In this document: one piece after another, positions 62,091 through 64,000 of the stretch | How the letters are laid out: every line of letters starts with the position of its first letter | Numbering within the stretch: the first letter of the stretch is position 1 | From: Belnapia sp. F-4-1 | Lineage (GTDB): Bacteria > Pseudomonadota > Alphaproteobacteria > Acetobacterales > Acetobacteraceae | Assembly: GCF_000802185.1 (NCBI RefSeq) | Contig: NZ_KN676113.1 | Coordinates: 1,570,819-1,634,818 of the forward strand | DNA length: 64,000 nt | Direction: 5' to 3' | Notes under the pieces: model-generated | Seen by the model: only the letters and a program-made list of their open reading frames with translations | What the model was told of the DNA's origin: nothing | Databases searched by the model: none | Made by a program: the position numbers and the translations under genes

Positions 62091-62151
62091 GGAGGGCGCT
62101 GCCCTCCCCGAGCTCCTCCCGCCATGGGCCGAAGGGTCTCTGGACCCTTCG
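62091..62151. terminator. Paired hairpins between prfB and the NHL-repeat gene
   Basis: First hairpin: GGAGGGC (62091-62097), loop GCT, GCCCTCC (62101-62107). Second: CGAAGGGTC (62130-62138), loop TCTG, GACCCTTCG (62143-62151). They are separated by a GGAGGAG-like linker. In reverse complement the order and linker match the element at 49566-49621. It lies between convergent stops and probably ends both transcripts. Confidence 0.6.
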
Positions 62152-62153
62152 AG

Positions 62154-62999
62154 TTAGATCGGGACCAAGCGGGTCAAGCGGTTGGGGTTCTGCTCGCTCT
62201 GGTAGATCACGCCGCTGCGGGGTTCCCACCACATGCCATGCGCCCCGTTCAGCACGGGGCGGCAACGGCCGATCAACCTTCCCTCGCGGTTGAACTGGCT
62301 GAGGCGGGGGGTCTGGTCCGTCACGTAGAAGCTGCCATCCGGGCCGCCATGCACGTCCATCGGCTTGTGCAGGTCGCGCACGTCGAGCAGATGCACGCCC
62401 TCGGGGGTGAAGACCTGGACGCGGTTGTTCTCCCGGTCCGCCACCAGCACCCGGCCATCCCCCAGTACCCAGACGGAATGTGGCGTGGTGAACTCGCCAC
62501 CGCGCTGGCCGGGCCGGCCCCAGGCGCCGAGCGGGGTGCCGTCCGCGGCAAAGCGATGGACGAGCGAATTCCCGTAGCCATCGGCGACATAGCTGCTGCC
62601 GTCGCGGGCGAAGGCGATGTCGCAGGGGGCGTTGAAAGGCTCGCCCGGTGCGTGGCGCTTGCCGAGGGCACCGAGCCGACGGCCCTCGGCCGAGAAGATG
62701 ATGACCTCATGCGCGTCGCGGTCGACGACGAAGACGCGGCCATCGGGGTGGACGGAAACCATGTGCCCGTCCGCCACCTCGCCGGCGCCCCAGGCGCCGA
62801 TGCGCCGGCCCTCCGGTGAGAGGACGATGATCGCCGGCGCCGCCGGGTCCACATAGGGGTCCGTGCGGTATTGGACGAGGACGTTGCCGGCGGCGTCGCA
62901 GGCGACGTCGCTGATGCGGCCGGGGCCCTCCGGCAGGTCGCCCCAGGGGCGCTCGATGCGGTAGCGCCGCTCGCCAAGGGCGACGATGAGCGGCGTCAT
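62154..62999 (-). CDS. NHL-repeat beta-propeller protein
   Basis: A 281-residue protein composed of about six NHL-type repeats, for example ISDVACDAAGNVLVQYRTD, MVSVHPDGRVFVVDRDAHEVIIFSAEGRRLG and PHSVWVLGDGRVLVADRENNRVQVFTPEG. It resembles peptidyl-alpha-hydroxyglycine alpha-amidating lyase-like and gluconolactonase-like propellers but lacks a clear catalytic signature. No signal peptide is seen. Its start overlaps the deacetylase stop (ATGA at 62996-62999). Confidence 0.8.
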   Translation of the reverse strand: MTPLIVALGERRYRIERPWGDLPEGPGRISDVACDAAGNVLVQYRTDPYVDPAAPAIIVLSPEGRRIGAWGAGEVADGHMVSVHPDGRVFVVDRDAHEVIIFSAEGRRLGALGKRHAPGEPFNAPCDIAFARDGSSYVADGYGNSLVHRFAADGTPLGAWGRPGQRGGEFTTPHSVWVLGDGRVLVADRENNRVQVFTPEGVHLLDVRDLHKPMDVHGGPDGSFYVTDQTPRLSQFNREGRLIGRCRPVLNGAHGMWWEPRSGVIYQSEQNPNRLTRLVPI

Positions 63000-63922
63000 T
63001 CGTTCAGGCCCCGGCCGGGATAGGGGTGGGTGGCGGCCCAGTGGCGGGCGATGTCGAGGCGGCGGGTGATCCAGACATCCTTCTGCTGCAGCATGTGGTC
63101 GAGCACGCGCTGCAGGCCCATGGCGCGGGCGGGGTGGCCGATCAGGCGCTGGTGCAGGCCGACGGACATCATCTTCGGCCGGCCGGCGCGGCCTTCGGCG
63201 AGCAGCATGTCGAAGGCGTCGCGGATATAGGAGAACCACTGGTCGCTGGTGCCCATCCAGCCGGAATACTTGCCGTCGTTGTTGGTCAGCGAATAGGGCA
63301 CGACGAGCTGCGGCTTGCCCTCGACGGTCAGCCAGAAGGGCAGCTCCTCGCCATAGTAGTCGCTGTCGTAGAGGAAGCCGCCATGCTCGACGACGAGGCG
63401 GCGGGTGTTCTCGCTCGGTCCGTAGCGGCAGTACCAGCCGGCGGGCTTCTCGCCCGTGGTGCGCTCGATGCTGGCGACGGCGCGGGCGATGTGGTCGCGC
63501 TCCTCCGCTTCCGACAGCTCGAAATGCTTCACCCAGCGCCAGCCATGGCTGCAGACGTCGTAGCCGGCGGCGCGGATGGCGGCGCAGGCCTCGGGATTCT
63601 GCTCGAGCGCCAGGCCGCAGCCGAAGATGGTCAGCGGCAGGCCGCGCTCCTGGAACAGCCGCGTCAGCCGCCAGAAGCCGACGCGGCTGCCATATTCGAA
63701 CATGCCCTCGGCGGCGAGGTCGCGGCCCTTGGTCACCTGGCGCGCGGCGCCGGCCTCGGTCAGGCCCGTCTCGGTGTAGCCGTCCCCCAGGGCGATGGAG
63801 GGCTCGGAGCCTTCCTCGTAATTGATGACGAAGTTGACGGCGAGCTTGGTGCCGCCCGGCCATTGCGGGTCGGGCGGGTTGGCACCGTAGCCGGTGAAGT
63901 CGCGCCGGACCTCGTAGGCCAT
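62996..63922 (-). CDS. PuuE-like allantoinase (polysaccharide-deacetylase fold)
   Basis: A 308-residue NodB-fold protein. The segments RDFTGYGANPPDPQWPGG, VNFVINYEEGSEPSIALGDG, EYGSRVGFWRLTRLFQERGLPLT, CSHGWRWVKHFEL and YDSDYYGEELPFW match the cofactor-independent allantoinase PuuE and near relatives more than true polysaccharide deacetylases. It would open the allantoin ring to allantoate. The start shares a base with the stop of the upstream gene (TGATG), which looks like ureidoglycolate lyase. Together they suggest allantoin catabolism. Confidence 0.8.
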   Translation of the reverse strand: MAYEVRRDFTGYGANPPDPQWPGGTKLAVNFVINYEEGSEPSIALGDGYTETGLTEAGAARQVTKGRDLAAEGMFEYGSRVGFWRLTRLFQERGLPLTIFGCGLALEQNPEACAAIRAAGYDVCSHGWRWVKHFELSEAEERDHIARAVASIERTTGEKPAGWYCRYGPSENTRRLVVEHGGFLYDSDYYGEELPFWLTVEGKPQLVVPYSLTNNDGKYSGWMGTSDQWFSYIRDAFDMLLAEGRAGRPKMMSVGLHQRLIGHPARAMGLQRVLDHMLQQKDVWITRRLDIARHWAATHPYPGRGLNE

Positions 63923-64000
63923 CAGGGCAGCTCCACGGTGAATTCGGGAACCTCGACGAATTCCTCGTCGCCCTTGGAGCCGTCGCGCCACATGGTGATG
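63922..64000 (-). CDS. 3' end of a gene, possibly ureidoglycolate lyase
   Basis: Only the last 25 codons before the stop are in the window; they read MWRDGSKGDEEFVEVPEFT and end in a short Val/Glu/Leu/Pro strand. The MWRDG...DEEFV.V end is what ureidoglycolate lyases (AllA-like) show, and the PuuE-like gene is coupled to it by a one-base overlap. The identification rests on a short tail and context. Confidence 0.4.
   Translation of the reverse strand, partial: ITMWRDGSKGDEEFVEVPEFTVELP

Noticed and set aside
62154-63863. One long protein joining the NHL-repeat gene with the deacetylase region
   Set aside because: The upstream part is the wrong frame of the PuuE-like gene. The NHL protein has its own ATG at 62999 overlapping that gene's stop.

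Overview
The window is a high-GC bacterial chromosome segment, very probably from an alphaproteobacterium of the Acetobacteraceae (Roseomonas-like). The reasons are the heavy GC bias in third codon positions, three Bug/TctC solute-binding proteins without their membrane partners, the order RNase E - AmiC-type amidase - class A PBP - prfB, and tight operons joined by ATGA, GTGA or TGATG overlaps. No tRNA, rRNA, insertion sequence, prophage or CRISPR array was recognised.

Left part (1-14.5 kb): the end of a fatty-acid/aryl-polyene-like cluster (synthase end, hotdog dehydratase, ketoreductase), a bactofilin, several lipoproteins, then a long minus-strand operon. That operon couples a class I amidotransferase-like hydrolase, RluB and RsmD to a GT4 glycosyltransferase, a fused GT2-GT4 glycosyltransferase, a large unknown protein and a halogenase-like flavoenzyme. 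tadA diverges from it.

14.5-26.7 kb: an orphan Bug protein, a radical SAM/SPASM enzyme with extra beta-rich domains, holC, two tandem leucyl aminopeptidases, cysQ and a Sua5-type tRNA-modification gene. Then come a PQQ-type sugar dehydrogenase with a dihaem cytochrome c, a VOC protein and a DUF2786/metallopeptidase pair. The stretch ends in a decayed histidine kinase fragment.

26.7-33.4 kb: a catabolic island. A LacI-family regulator, a 3-hydroxyisobutyrate-dehydrogenase-like enzyme, a Bug protein and an SDR diverge from an MmgE/PrpD protein plus another Bug protein. LacI-type operators lie in the shared promoter region. A second kinase-like remnant follows.

33.4-49.6 kb: ManC, a response regulator without its phospho-acceptor aspartate, a GT4 transferase, a CinA-domain protein and three metallohydrolases (AstE-like, M20, M81). 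Next are an MBL-fold protein, a DsbA-like oxidoreductase, a degenerate gamma-glutamyltransferase lipoprotein, an aminotransferase, a DUF4189 protein, an ABM protein, an ArsR-type regulator and an MFS transporter.

49.6-64 kb: RNase E with a long leader, AmiC amidase, PBP1A, a DUF1501/DUF1800 pair and prfB with a classical +1 programmed frameshift. The window ends in an NHL-repeat protein, a PuuE-like allantoinase and the end of a probable ureidoglycolate lyase, which suggests purine catabolism continuing beyond the edge.
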